DNA from: Cohnella sp. OV330
Lineage (GTDB): Bacteria > Bacillota > Bacilli > Paenibacillales > Paenibacillaceae
Direction: 5' to 3'
Assembly (NCBI RefSeq): GCF_900112065.1
Contig: NZ_FOKE01000003.1
Span: 1-64,000 of the forward strand
Length of the DNA stretch: 64,000 nt
Each line of letters opens with the position of its first letter. The stretch's first letter is position 1. Of the stretch, positions 26,741 through 35,867 are shown one piece after another. The notes under the pieces were generated by a model. It ran no database searches and was not told the DNA's origin. It worked only from the letters and a program-made list of their open reading frames with translations. Both the position numbers and the translations under genes were made by a program.

Positions 26741-29296
26741 ATGGCGAACAAAAAACTCAGCAAATGGACGACCGGCGCGCTGACCGCGACGCTGGCCGCC
26801 GCGATCGCCGTTCCGTCCGCCAGCGCGAACGTCGCGCTTCCCGGCGCGAGGTTCGCGCCGGTCCAGCTCCATGCCGCGGCGACCAAAAACGTCGCTTATT
26901 ACAAAGCGGGCGACGCCTCCATCCCCGCGAATCTCGCATGGACGACCGCCACCGACATCCCGTTTCTGCCCGGCGCCGTAACCGGCGACGTCACCGCCGC
27001 GTTCAAGGACAAGAACAACGTTTACTGGATCGGCACCAAGACCGGCCTGCAGCGCGTGGACTTCACGGAATCCGATGCGCGTGACATCGTCCAGTACTTC
27101 GCGGGTCCGCGTTATCTTTACGGCGGAGACGACAATGTGCTAGCGCTGGCTACCGACGACAACGGCGGCGTATGGGCCAAGACGGCAAGCGGCGTCACGC
27201 ACATCACGATGCCCAAGATGACGCTGCTTGAGCGGACCACCGTATACGAGAAGCTTGTCAAAGCCGTCAACGACCGCCGGGGCATGGCTTCCGGAGCATC
27301 GTTCACCTTCTCGGACGGCGCGAACGCGAGCGTAGACTACAATTCCGCTACCGGAACGTTCACGGGCTCGCCGGCGACGAGCGACAATGACGGCTTGTGG
27401 ACGACGATGTACGCGATCGGCGAGATCTTCCGCTACCGTACGCTGAAGGATGAAGCGGGCGCGAGCCCGACGACGCGGCAGAAAGCGGATATCGCGGCCG
27501 CAAAAGCGGACGCGCTGCGCGCCTCCAAGGCGGTCCTGCTGCTGGACTATGTGTCCGGCCGCGGCAACGGTTTTCCCGCCCGCTCCTACATGCTGACCAG
27601 TGAAGGGCTCGCACAAACTACTGACGGCACCGACTACGGTTTCCAGAGCCAGAACGGCCTCTGGTTCCATACGATCGTCGGCGATAACGCGGTTAATCCG
27701 AACGCCATCATCCCGAGCATGCAGCAGGCCGGCAAGACGCCGATCGGCTACGGCCTTGTGCGGGTCACCAAGGACGCCGAGAGCAAAAAGGGCGACACGC
27801 TGTTCCCTTCCGGCGGTTCGGACGTCATGAACTACAACGGCTTCGGCCTGAGCCACGAGGCGATCGACGCGCTGAACGCGACCCGGCCCGAAGGGCAAAA
27901 GCTCGGCATCGAAATCAAGACCTCCGTCGCCAAAGACGTTTATCAGGTGCTGCCCGTCATCACCGCCAAGACGAACAACGCGAGCGCCGCGGAGGACAAG
28001 TCGACGACGGCTTCCAACAAGCCCCTGTTCCAGCTGACCGTGCCGGTTTACGAGAAGATCCCGACCTTCTTCAACGATCTGTTCCCGGCCAGCGCCATCG
28101 GCAGCGACGGTTATATCGACCAGAATCAGATCGTCTACAAAGCCGATACTTCCTCGGATGAGGTCGACGGCCACTATGCGCTCTTTTTCACCGCCTATCA
28201 ATATTTGTGCGACGATGCTTCCGATCCCGAGCTGGCCGAGTTCAAGCGCCTGACCGCCGAGGCGACCGACCGGATGACGAATCTGATCCTGAAGGACGAC
28301 CACTACTACATCGAGGACGCGACAGGCAAGTCGACCCAATGGTCGAGATGGCTGTCCAAATACTTCAACGACAGCTTGTCCGTCATGGAAAAGCAGGCGC
28401 TGTGGACGCAGCACATCGGCGTGGACGAGAACGGCGACGACGCGCTGTCCTACGGCTACGAAGACGGACCGCTCAACGCGCTCGAGATCATGTCCATGCT
28501 CAAGACGGCGATCACGGTGACCGCGGAGGCATACCCGCAGGATCAGGCCAAGTTCAAGGCGGCCTACGATCTGGTATACGACGGCGATTATAGCAAGGAA
28601 GAGCCGTTCGTCAACGGCAAGGGTTACATCAACATGGCGCTGAACTACCAAGAGCGCAGGCTCGTGCGTCAGGCGAACAACGCTTACGGCATCAACGACA
28701 ACAATCCTGTAACGTACGAGAAGCCCGGCTACACGGGAGACCGCGAAGACGATTCCAACATCAACGGAACGCTGCACGGCGATTGGACCCAGTACATCAA
28801 CTATTCGGACGAGGAGCTTGGTTGGTTCCCGGTCTACGAATTGATTTTGCAGGAACAGGATCCGGTCCGCAAAGCGCAGATCGTAGCGGCTTACGACCAA
28901 TGGTACGCGAACGAGAAACGCGAGGAAAATCCGTTCTACACGTTCCTGTACCAAATGGCGCATCCGGAGGATACGAGCGTCGACCTCGCGTCGGCCGTCC
29001 GCTTCCTGTACCGCATGCCGCTGTACCGCATCGAGTTTGCCGCTCAATACGACCGTCAGGACGTCCTCTATATCGAACCGGGCGATCGCGACAAGTACAA
29101 GCAAACGAACTACGCGCTCGCGCCGGACGAACGGAAGATCATCAAGAACAACAACAACCCGTTCGCCCAGCTCGACGCGGCGTATACCGTCAATCCCAAT
29201 TACGATTACAATCACGGCAGCATGGACACGTCCGCGGTGTTCACGCTTCCGTATTGGATGGGCCGCTACTTCGGCATCATCAAGGAAGCGCAGTAA
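26741..29296 (+). CDS. Large secreted protein of unknown function with propeller-like N-terminus and helical core
   Basis: 851 residues. An Ala-rich signal peptide is cleaved near SASANVA. Residues 60-160 have regulator-propeller-like pieces (VYWIGTKTGLQRVD, GGVWAKTASGVTHI) matching the end of the SLH protein upstream. The remainder has features of an alpha/alpha-toroid: GLWTTMYAIGEIFRY, DGHYALFFTAYQYL, YGYEDGPLNALEIMSML, with many Trp, Tyr and His residues that could form a glycan groove. I do not recognise the family. It is 12 nt downstream of the SLH gene, so the two are co-expressed and probably act together at the wall on a polysaccharide (inference). Confidence 0.75.
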   Translation: MANKKLSKWTTGALTATLAAAIAVPSASANVALPGARFAPVQLHAAATKNVAYYKAGDASIPANLAWTTATDIPFLPGAVTGDVTAAFKDKNNVYWIGTKTGLQRVDFTESDARDIVQYFAGPRYLYGGDDNVLALATDDNGGVWAKTASGVTHITMPKMTLLERTTVYEKLVKAVNDRRGMASGASFTFSDGANASVDYNSATGTFTGSPATSDNDGLWTTMYAIGEIFRYRTLKDEAGASPTTRQKADIAAAKADALRASKAVLLLDYVSGRGNGFPARSYMLTSEGLAQTTDGTDYGFQSQNGLWFHTIVGDNAVNPNAIIPSMQQAGKTPIGYGLVRVTKDAESKKGDTLFPSGGSDVMNYNGFGLSHEAIDALNATRPEGQKLGIEIKTSVAKDVYQVLPVITAKTNNASAAEDKSTTASNKPLFQLTVPVYEKIPTFFNDLFPASAIGSDGYIDQNQIVYKADTSSDEVDGHYALFFTAYQYLCDDASDPELAEFKRLTAEATDRMTNLILKDDHYYIEDATGKSTQWSRWLSKYFNDSLSVMEKQALWTQHIGVDENGDDALSYGYEDGPLNALEIMSMLKTAITVTAEAYPQDQAKFKAAYDLVYDGDYSKEEPFVNGKGYINMALNYQERRLVRQANNAYGINDNNPVTYEKPGYTGDREDDSNINGTLHGDWTQYINYSDEELGWFPVYELILQEQDPVRKAQIVAAYDQWYANEKREENPFYTFLYQMAHPEDTSVDLASAVRFLYRMPLYRIEFAAQYDRQDVLYIEPGDRDKYKQTNYALAPDERKIIKNNNNPFAQLDAAYTVNPNYDYNHGSMDTSAVFTLPYWMGRYFGIIKEAQ

Positions 29297-29322
29297 ATCG
29301 TCAGGCTGCAGCTGCGCATACG

Positions 29323-29353
29323 AAAAAAACGTCCTTTCGGGGACGTTTTTTTT
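29323..29353 (+). terminator. Intrinsic terminator
   Basis: AAAACGTCC-TTTCGG-GGACGTTTT followed by more Ts, 27 nt after the stop of the 851-residue protein gene. Confidence 0.93.
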
Positions 29354-29409
29354 GCCGTCGGGACGGCGCGACCGATGATATACTGAAGTCCATTAAGGGA
29401 GGTTTTCAC

Positions 29410-29766
29410 ATGTTAGGTCAAATATTTGCGGGCTTGGTCGCCTTGGAGCATGTCTACATTCTGATCCTTGAAATGTTCCTCTGGACGACGCCCCGGGCGA
29501 TGAAGTCGTTCGGCACGACGCCGGAGACGGCCGCGGCGACAAAGTCGCTGGCTGCCAACCAGGGGCTGTACAACGGATTTCTTGCAGCCGGCCTATGCTG
29601 GGGGCTGCTGCACCCGAACGAACAGACGGGGCAGCAGATCGAGGTGTTTTTCCTGGCGTGCGTGCTGGTCGCGGCCCTCTTCGGCGGCTTCACGGCTAAG
29701 CGATCGATTCTGCTCGTGCAGGGGCTGCCGGCTCTGATCGCGTTGGCGCTGGTGTTGTGGGCGTAA
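29410..29766 (+). CDS. DUF1304 small membrane protein
   Basis: 118 residues with four hydrophobic segments. LVALEHVYILILEMFLW and NQGLYNGFLAAGL are the conserved start and middle of DUF1304, a family of four-helix membrane proteins without known function. GGGAGG lies 8 nt before the ATG. Monocistronic after a strong terminator. Confidence 0.87.
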   Translation: MLGQIFAGLVALEHVYILILEMFLWTTPRAMKSFGTTPETAAATKSLAANQGLYNGFLAAGLCWGLLHPNEQTGQQIEVFFLACVLVAALFGGFTAKRSILLVQGLPALIALALVLWA

Positions 29767-29789
29767 CGTCGAAATAGCGGCGAAAGGCG

Positions 29790-30518
29790 TTACTCATAGA
29801 CGCGATGCCAGACGCCGGCGAACTCGGGCACGATGCGCGAGCCGCTCGTCGCGACCTTGTCTCCGGTCTCCTCGCCGAAGAAGAAGCGCGCCAGGCGCTC
29901 GGCTTCGGCGGCATCCGCGAACGTATAGTCGAATGGGAAGCATTCGTGGGCGAAGCCGTGGACATGCTCGAGCGCATCATAATAGGAAAGCAAAAAACCG
30001 GGCGGATTCGGCGCCGCATAGCCGGTGCCCATCGTTTCGAAAATAACGGCGGTACCGCCGGGCCGCAGCACGCGGCGAATCTCGTCCAGAATGGCGGCGA
30101 GCGTCGTACCGTCAGGATCCGTATCCGAGGCGGCCGAGTAGGCGATGCTCCAGCCCGAGACGACGAGGTCGGCGCTGGCGTCCTCGGCGGGGATGCGCAG
30201 ATGCGTGCCGACGGCCGTGCGCCAGTTGCCGGCGCCCGACGCCGTCAGCTTGGACGCGGCCACTTCGAGCATGGCGGACGACAGATCGACCGCCAGCACG
30301 CTGCCGGCTACGGCGGCGATCGGCACCGTCAGCCGGCCGCTGCCCGCGCCGAGGTCGACGACATCGAGTCCGGCCAGCGGGCGGATCGCGTCGATGCGCG
30401 CGCCTAGCGAAGGCTGGGCGGAGATGAGCCGGTCGTATTGCTCCGCCTGGCTGCGGTAGATCTCGTCGTGATTCGGTTCGGACGAGGACGTGGTAGAAGA
30501 TGAGGAAGAAGAAGTCAT
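29790..30518 (-). CDS. Class I SAM-dependent methyltransferase
   Basis: 242 residues. SAM motif I is VVDLGAGSGRL, with VLAVDLSSAML (motif II) and VLRPGGTAVIFET (motif IV region). The N-terminus is a Ser run (TSSSSSSTTSSS). The ATG at 30518 is selected since GGAGG lies 10 nt upstream on the minus strand; the longer frame lacks a site. It is convergent with DUF1304. No substrate can be inferred. The divergent gap 30519-30828 to the PEP carboxylase gene shows no further gene or clear promoter. Confidence 0.83.
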   Translation of the reverse strand: MTSSSSSSTTSSSEPNHDEIYRSQAEQYDRLISAQPSLGARIDAIRPLAGLDVVDLGAGSGRLTVPIAAVAGSVLAVDLSSAMLEVAASKLTASGAGNWRTAVGTHLRIPAEDASADLVVSGWSIAYSAASDTDPDGTTLAAILDEIRRVLRPGGTAVIFETMGTGYAAPNPPGFLLSYYDALEHVHGFAHECFPFDYTFADAAEAERLARFFFGEETGDKVATSGSRIVPEFAGVWHRVYE

Positions 30519-30828
30519 GGCGCAAGCCTCCGCGATTACATAATAGGTATATATTACACGCAGCGGCAATCTTCTGGATAGAGGCGCGCGGCGCATCGCT
30601 GGCGACGGTAAAGTCGTGATGCGGCTATGGCCCGATGCATGCAAGAGGCCGCGGCCGGCGCGGCATTTAAAGTTTATCCGGCGGCCGCGCAGCCCGGTTC
30701 CCGGCTAACCCGATGCGGGTACATTATTTTTGAGGGCCCGAGGCGAGGGGCAGATTTTGTAGATCATTTGTAGTATGATGTTTAGAAGATTGTTTAGCGT
30801 CGAAAGTCATGATTTTGAGGTGAATGGG

Positions 30829-33621
30829 ATGACAGAAATGGCCACGGCAAGCCGCTCTTCGACCAACCATTTGCTGCGCCGGGACGTGCGGTTCCTGGGC
30901 AACATTTTGGGCGAAGTGCTGGTGCACCAGGGCGGCCGCGAGCTGCTCGATCACGTAGAGAAGATCCGGGAGACGAGCAAGGCGCTGCGCGCCGAATTCG
31001 TGCCCGAGCTTTACGAGGAATTCGTCAATACGATTACGGGACTGGAGCCGGGCGTCCGCCACCAGGTGATCCGCGCTTTCGCGATCTACTTCCAGCTCGT
31101 CAACATCGCCGAACAGAATCACCGCATCCGCCGCAAGCGCGACTACGAACGCTCCGCGGGCGAGGCGGTTCAGCCGGGCTCCATCGAGAGCGCGATTGTG
31201 GAGCTGAAGGACAAGAACCTCCCGCTGAACGAGGTGCAGGAGCTGCTGTCCGGCATTTCGCTCGAGCTGGTCATGACCGCGCACCCGACCGAAGCGATGC
31301 GCAGGGCCGTGCTCGACGTACACAAGCGAATTGCCAACGAGATGATGGAGCTGGACAATCCGTCGCTCACCTACCGCGAGCGCGAGCGTCTGCGGGAGCA
31401 GCTTCGCAACGAGGTGCTCACTCTTTGGCAGACCGACGAGCTGCGCGACCGCAAGCCGACGGTCATCGACGAAGTGCGCAACGGCATGTACTTTTTCCAC
31501 GAGACGCTGTTCAACGTGCTGCCCGACGTCTATGACGAGCTGGAGCGCTGCCTGGCCAAGTACTATCCGGAGCAAAAGTGGCATGTGCCGACGTATCTCC
31601 GCTTCGGTACGTGGATCGGGGGCGACCGCGACGGCAACCCGTCCGTGACCGCCGACATCACCTGGCGCACGCTGAACATGCAGCGCAATCTGGTCATCCA
31701 CAAGTACGAGACGCTGCTGAAGGCCCTCATGCGCAAGATGAGCTTCAGCACGACGATCGTCAAGGTGAATCCGGAGCTGCTCGAATCGATCGAGCTGGAG
31801 CGCGAGCAGGTCGAACTGCGCACGGTCGACCGCTGGACGAACGACCATGAGCCGTACCGCATCAAGATCACCTATATGCTCCAGAAGCTGCAGAACATGC
31901 GCGAAGAGAAATTCAAAGGAACGTCGCAGCGCTACCACCAAGTGTCGGAGTTCATCGCCGACCTGCAGCTGATCGATCGCAGCCTGCGCCATCATTACGC
32001 CGACTTTGTCGCCGACACGCATCTGAAGAAGCTGATCCGTCAAGTCGAGCTGTTCGGTTTCTATCTGGCCGCCCTCGACGTGCGTCAGCACTCCCAGGAG
32101 CACGAGAACGCGATGACCGAGGTGCTGGCGAAGGCAGGCGTCACGGATCGCTACAACGAGCTCGGCGAGGAAGAGAAAATCGAGCTGCTGCACGGGCTTC
32201 TATCGGACTCCCGTCCGCTTCTGCACGCGACGGCATCGCTCAGCGAAGGCACCAAGGAGTGCCTGGAAGTATACCGGACGATCTACCGCGCGCAGGAGGA
32301 GTTCGGCGAGAGCTGCATCACGACGTACCTGATCAGCATGACCCGCGGCGCGAGCGATTTGCTTGAAGTCATGGTGTTCGCCAAAGAAGCGGGTCTCGTG
32401 CGTCGCACGCCGGAGGGCAAGCTCGTCAGTTCGATTCAGTCGGCTCCGCTTTTCGAGACGATCGACGATTTGCACGCCGCGCCGGCGATCATGAAGACGC
32501 TGTTCGACCTGCCGGTGTACCGCGAAGCGGTCGCCTCGCGCGGCGACATGCACGAGATCATGCTCGGCTACTCCGACAGCAACAAGGACGGCGGCATGGT
32601 CACGGCGAACTGGGAGCTGCGCGTAGCGCTCAACAAGATCACCGAGACGGCGGGCGACTACGGCGTCAAGCTGAAGTTCTTCCACGGCCGCGGGGGCGCG
32701 CTCGGCCGCGGCGGCATGCCGCTGAACCGCAGCATTCTGGCCCAGCCGCCGCACACGATCGGCGCGGGCATCAAGATCACGGAGCAAGGCGAAGTGCTGA
32801 CGTCCCGCTATTCGATGGAAGGCATCGCGTACCGCAGCCTCGAGCAGGCGACCAGCGCGCTCGTGAAGGCCGCGTACCTGGCGAAGCATCCGTCGCTGGA
32901 TCAGACGGCCGACGCGCATTGGGAGGAGATCCTCCCGTCGATCTCGGAGACGGCCCAGACCAAGTACCAGGATCTGATCTTCCGCGATCCGGGCTTCATG
33001 ACCTTCTTCAAGGAATCGACGCCGCTGTCCGAGGTCGGCGAGCTGAACATCGGCTCCCGTCCGTCCAAGCGCAAGAACAGCGAGCGCTTCGAAGACTTGC
33101 GGGCGATCCCGTGGGTATTCGCCTGGACGCAAAGCCGCTATTTGCTGCCTGCATGGTATGCCGCGGGCACGGCGTTCGAGAAGTACGTCGCAGGCGATCC
33201 CGCCAAGCTCGAGACGCTTCGCCGGATGTATCGCGACTATTCGTTCTTCGCGACGCTCGTCGACAACCTGCAGATGGCGCTGGCCAAGGCGGATCTCTTG
33301 ATCGCGCAGCAGTACGCCGACATGATCAAGGACGACGAGATCCGCACGCGGATTTTCACCCTCGTTCAAGAGGAGTACGACCTCACCAAGCGCATCTTGC
33401 TCGAGATTACCGGTCAAGAAGAGATTCTGGACAACGTACCGGTCATCCAAGAGTCGATTCGCCTGCGCAACCCGTACGTCGATCCCCTCAGCTACCTGCA
33501 GGTCCAGCTGCTGAGCGAGCTCAGACAGCGCAGGGACGAGGGCGAGGACGACACGGAGCTGCTCCGCGAGGTGCTGCTCACGATCAACGGCATCGCCGCC
33601 GGCCTGCGCAACACGGGCTGA
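30829..33621 (+). CDS. ppc: Phosphoenolpyruvate carboxylase
   Basis: 930 residues, the full length of bacterial PEPC. It converts PEP and bicarbonate to oxaloacetate for anaplerosis in the cytosol. Catalytic His152 lies in VMTAHPTEAMRR, His619 in the FFHGRGGALGRGG loop, and LGYSDSNKDGG is conserved; the C-terminus ends RNTG, where the usual allosteric-site Asn is found. The frame opens at 30775, but the ATG at 30829 has GAGGTG 6 nt upstream and gives the normal length. Confidence 0.97.
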   Translation: MTEMATASRSSTNHLLRRDVRFLGNILGEVLVHQGGRELLDHVEKIRETSKALRAEFVPELYEEFVNTITGLEPGVRHQVIRAFAIYFQLVNIAEQNHRIRRKRDYERSAGEAVQPGSIESAIVELKDKNLPLNEVQELLSGISLELVMTAHPTEAMRRAVLDVHKRIANEMMELDNPSLTYRERERLREQLRNEVLTLWQTDELRDRKPTVIDEVRNGMYFFHETLFNVLPDVYDELERCLAKYYPEQKWHVPTYLRFGTWIGGDRDGNPSVTADITWRTLNMQRNLVIHKYETLLKALMRKMSFSTTIVKVNPELLESIELEREQVELRTVDRWTNDHEPYRIKITYMLQKLQNMREEKFKGTSQRYHQVSEFIADLQLIDRSLRHHYADFVADTHLKKLIRQVELFGFYLAALDVRQHSQEHENAMTEVLAKAGVTDRYNELGEEEKIELLHGLLSDSRPLLHATASLSEGTKECLEVYRTIYRAQEEFGESCITTYLISMTRGASDLLEVMVFAKEAGLVRRTPEGKLVSSIQSAPLFETIDDLHAAPAIMKTLFDLPVYREAVASRGDMHEIMLGYSDSNKDGGMVTANWELRVALNKITETAGDYGVKLKFFHGRGGALGRGGMPLNRSILAQPPHTIGAGIKITEQGEVLTSRYSMEGIAYRSLEQATSALVKAAYLAKHPSLDQTADAHWEEILPSISETAQTKYQDLIFRDPGFMTFFKESTPLSEVGELNIGSRPSKRKNSERFEDLRAIPWVFAWTQSRYLLPAWYAAGTAFEKYVAGDPAKLETLRRMYRDYSFFATLVDNLQMALAKADLLIAQQYADMIKDDEIRTRIFTLVQEEYDLTKRILLEITGQEEILDNVPVIQESIRLRNPYVDPLSYLQVQLLSELRQRRDEGEDDTELLREVLLTINGIAAGLRNTG

Positions 33622-33647
33622 TCTTGATACGCAGATAATGGAACGAC

Positions 33648-33677
33648 GGGCCCGGGCGCATGCCCGGGTCCTTTTTT
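33648..33677 (+). terminator. Intrinsic terminator of ppc
   Basis: GGGCCCGGGC-GCAT-GCCCGGGTCC followed by TTTTTT. Confidence 0.93.
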
Positions 33678-33885
33678 GGCGGATCGCTAAGGATAAGATT
33701 ACGGGGAAATCACAGGCTTTGATTGCTTGCCAACCATTTGGCGACGATCGGCGGGAAGTTAAGCGGATTGGCGCAATGAGGACCTGCTGGCAGCGGTTGC
33801 GTGCAGGTTGGGCGGAGGGCGTCGGGACATAAGAGACGCTGGGACGCTGGAGACACAGAGACGAAGGAGACTTAGCGGACACAGG

Positions 33886-34050
33886 AGACGTTATTTTCGT
33901 AAAAACCGGTCCGAAGGCGATCGTATCGGACTGGAGGGACGCTATTTTCCTGGATCAAGGCTAAAAAAGGCCGGCAATCGCGAAATAGCGTCCGCTGAGT
34001 CCGCGAGCGGGCCGCGAATCGCGATATGGACAAAAATAGCGGCTCCTCTG
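33886..34050. repeat. Cluster of (G)GACGCTATTTT intergenic motifs
   Basis: GGACGCTATTT at 33937-33947 is answered by AAATAGCGTCC at 33983-33993, a perfect 11-bp inverted repeat. Variants GACGTTATTTT (about 33891) and GGACAAAAATAGCGG (about 34028) lie on either side. The stretch 33678-34405 otherwise holds no credible gene; a weak inverted repeat CTAAAAGA/TCTTTTAG lies at 34109-34134. It may be a short dispersed genomic repeat. Confidence 0.6.
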
Positions 34051-34405
34051 TCCGTTCTGTCCGCGCCAATGCGCACACAAAGAGCGGCAGGCGTCTTTTT
34101 TAACAGCCTAAAAGAACAGTGTAATGGTCTTTTAGAAGGGGCGAAATTAGATGTCTTAGCAGTTAGTGCGAAGGCGGAGCGGCGGGCGACGCATAGGACA
34201 ACAAAATGTGCGAAGGGGAGAGGGCTCCGAATACCCGCTTCTTGCTTTTTTGATACGTGTGCATTACCATTTTCTTGATCGCATCATGCGAAGGGTCTTC
34301 CCGACCCGGCCGGGCCTAGCCGTCCTGCTCGCCGGCATCGCGATGCCGAGCGGACGAGAAGGGCCGAGCGCCGGGCGACCGGCGAAGAAGGTGAGGGTTA
34401 ACACG

Positions 34406-34972
34406 TTGAAGCCAATTGAGACGCGACTCGCGAAGCTGGCCCGCAAGGGAGATCAGCGCGCGTTCGCGGAGATCGTGGATTTATACAAGGACAAGCTGTA
34501 TCATCTGGCTTACCGGATGACGAACAACCGGCAGGAAGCGGAGGACGTCGTTCAGGAGTGCTTCCTGCGCGTATACCGCAACCTGGACCGGTACGACGAA
34601 AATCAGAAGTTCTCGACGTGGATCTACCGGATCGCGACGAATCTGTGCATCGACAGGCTGCGCAAGCGCCGGCCGATCTACTCGCTGGACGCCGAGTCGT
34701 CGGACCACGAGGGTCTCGACGGATACGCGATGCTGCCGAGCGACGACCGGACGCCCGAGAGCGAGCTGATCCTGTCGGAGACGCAGCGCATCATTCGGGA
34801 CGCGATCGATACGCTGCCGGTGAAGTACAAGTCGGTCATGGTGCTGCGCTATCTGCAGGACATGTCGCTGCAGGAGATCTCGGACGTGCTGGACATGCCG
34901 GTCACGACGATCAAGACGCGGGTTCACCGGGGCCGCGAGTTCCTGCGCAAGAAGCTGGAGCACAAGCTTTGA
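34406..34972 (+). CDS. sigW: ECF RNA polymerase sigma factor SigW
   Basis: 188 residues, matching Bacillus SigW in length and pattern. Region 2 is AFAEIVDLYKDKLYHLAYRM ... STWIYRIATNLCIDRLRKR and region 4 is LPVKYKSVMVLRYLQDMSLQ ... TTIKTRVHRGREFLRKKL. It directs the cell-envelope and antimicrobial-peptide stress response when released by RsiW. A TTG start at 34406 is chosen because AAGGTGAGGG lies 8 nt upstream and the protein then has the normal length; the frame stays open to 34166 without homology. Confidence 0.92.
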   Translation: MKPIETRLAKLARKGDQRAFAEIVDLYKDKLYHLAYRMTNNRQEAEDVVQECFLRVYRNLDRYDENQKFSTWIYRIATNLCIDRLRKRRPIYSLDAESSDHEGLDGYAMLPSDDRTPESELILSETQRIIRDAIDTLPVKYKSVMVLRYLQDMSLQEISDVLDMPVTTIKTRVHRGREFLRKKLEHKL

Positions 34973-34999
34973 CGGTCCAGCCTAATTTTCCGCCAAAGA

Positions 35000-35026
35000 T
35001 GAAACCGCGCCGAGTCGGGGAACGTA
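35000..35026 (+). promoter_or_regulatory. SigW-type promoter between sigW and rsiW
   Basis: TGAAAC at 35000-35005 and CGTA at 35023-35026 are 17 nt apart, the consensus of Bacillus ECF sigma-W promoters. It would drive rsiW but not sigW. No such match was seen upstream of sigW. Confidence 0.65.
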
Positions 35027-35087
35027 CAGTATAGGAGCATTCGCAAAGGAGGCTCTATGTTCTCCTGTGCAGAAAGGGATGGCTATC

Positions 35088-35696
35088 ATGAAGTGCAACG
35101 ATGCCGTGAAGCGAATGCACGATTATCTCGACGGGGATCTGCCCCGCGAGGAATCCGTGCTGCTGCAGCAACATCTTCGCGAATGTCCGGCCTGCGAGGC
35201 GCGCTACGGGGCGCTTGAGAGGACGGAGGCTTTGATATATGCCCAGCCTGTCCCGGCTGCGCCGTCCCATCTCGCCGACGCCATCATGGGCGCGCTGCCC
35301 AAGAAGCGGAGTCCGCGTACGTGGACCTCGTGGGTGCAGCGGCATCCGGCGGCTTCGGCGGCGGCGATCTTCCTGGTCGTCATGCTGTCCAGCTTCGTCG
35401 CGATGTGGAATCAGGACGATCAGCTCAGCCTGAGCGGAGACCTGTCGCATGTCGTGATCGAGGGCAACAAGGTCATCGTGCCCGCCGGCCAGAAGGTCGA
35501 AGGCGACCTGACGATCAAGAACGGCGAAGCCGAAGTGCTCGGCGAAGTCGAGGGCAACCTGACCGTCATCGACGGCAACGTGACGCTCGCATCGACCGCG
35601 CATATCGCCGGCAAGGTGAAGACCGTGGACCGGGCGCTCGACTGGGCATGGTACAAGGTGACGACCTGGTTTGACACGGTGGCCTACGGGACATGA
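35088..35696 (+). CDS. rsiW: Anti-sigma-W factor RsiW with beta-helix-like ectodomain
   Basis: 202 residues. The N-terminal zinc-binding anti-sigma domain has H29, C33 and C36 (QQHLRECPACEARY) plus C3. ADAIMGALPKKR and a membrane segment at about 88-107 match Bacillus RsiW. The outside part (115-185) has short repeats of the type VEGDLTIKNGEAEVLGEVEG, like bactofilin or polymer-forming domains. RsiW holds SigW at the membrane until cut by PrsW and RasP. The ATG at 35088 follows AAAGGG by 9 nt; GTG 35067 and ATG 35079 are alternatives. Confidence 0.9.
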   Translation: MKCNDAVKRMHDYLDGDLPREESVLLQQHLRECPACEARYGALERTEALIYAQPVPAAPSHLADAIMGALPKKRSPRTWTSWVQRHPAASAAAIFLVVMLSSFVAMWNQDDQLSLSGDLSHVVIEGNKVIVPAGQKVEGDLTIKNGEAEVLGEVEGNLTVIDGNVTLASTAHIAGKVKTVDRALDWAWYKVTTWFDTVAYGT

Positions 35697-35727
35697 CGGC
35701 CGCCGTCCGGCGGCCAGACGAGGCGGC

Positions 35728-35755
35728 CTCCCTGGACATCGGGGAGGTTTTTTTG
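35728..35755 (+). terminator. Intrinsic terminator after rsiW
   Basis: CCTCCC/GGGAGG stem followed by seven Ts. Confidence 0.88.
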
Positions 35756-35867
35756 TATTCTAAACAGGATTTAGAAGTTCGTTTATAGAAAACAATATAT
35801 ACATATCCTAAGCGCAATCTGACAAGATTCGGGAAACCCGATCGAGACGCCAGACGGGGGGTGCGTC

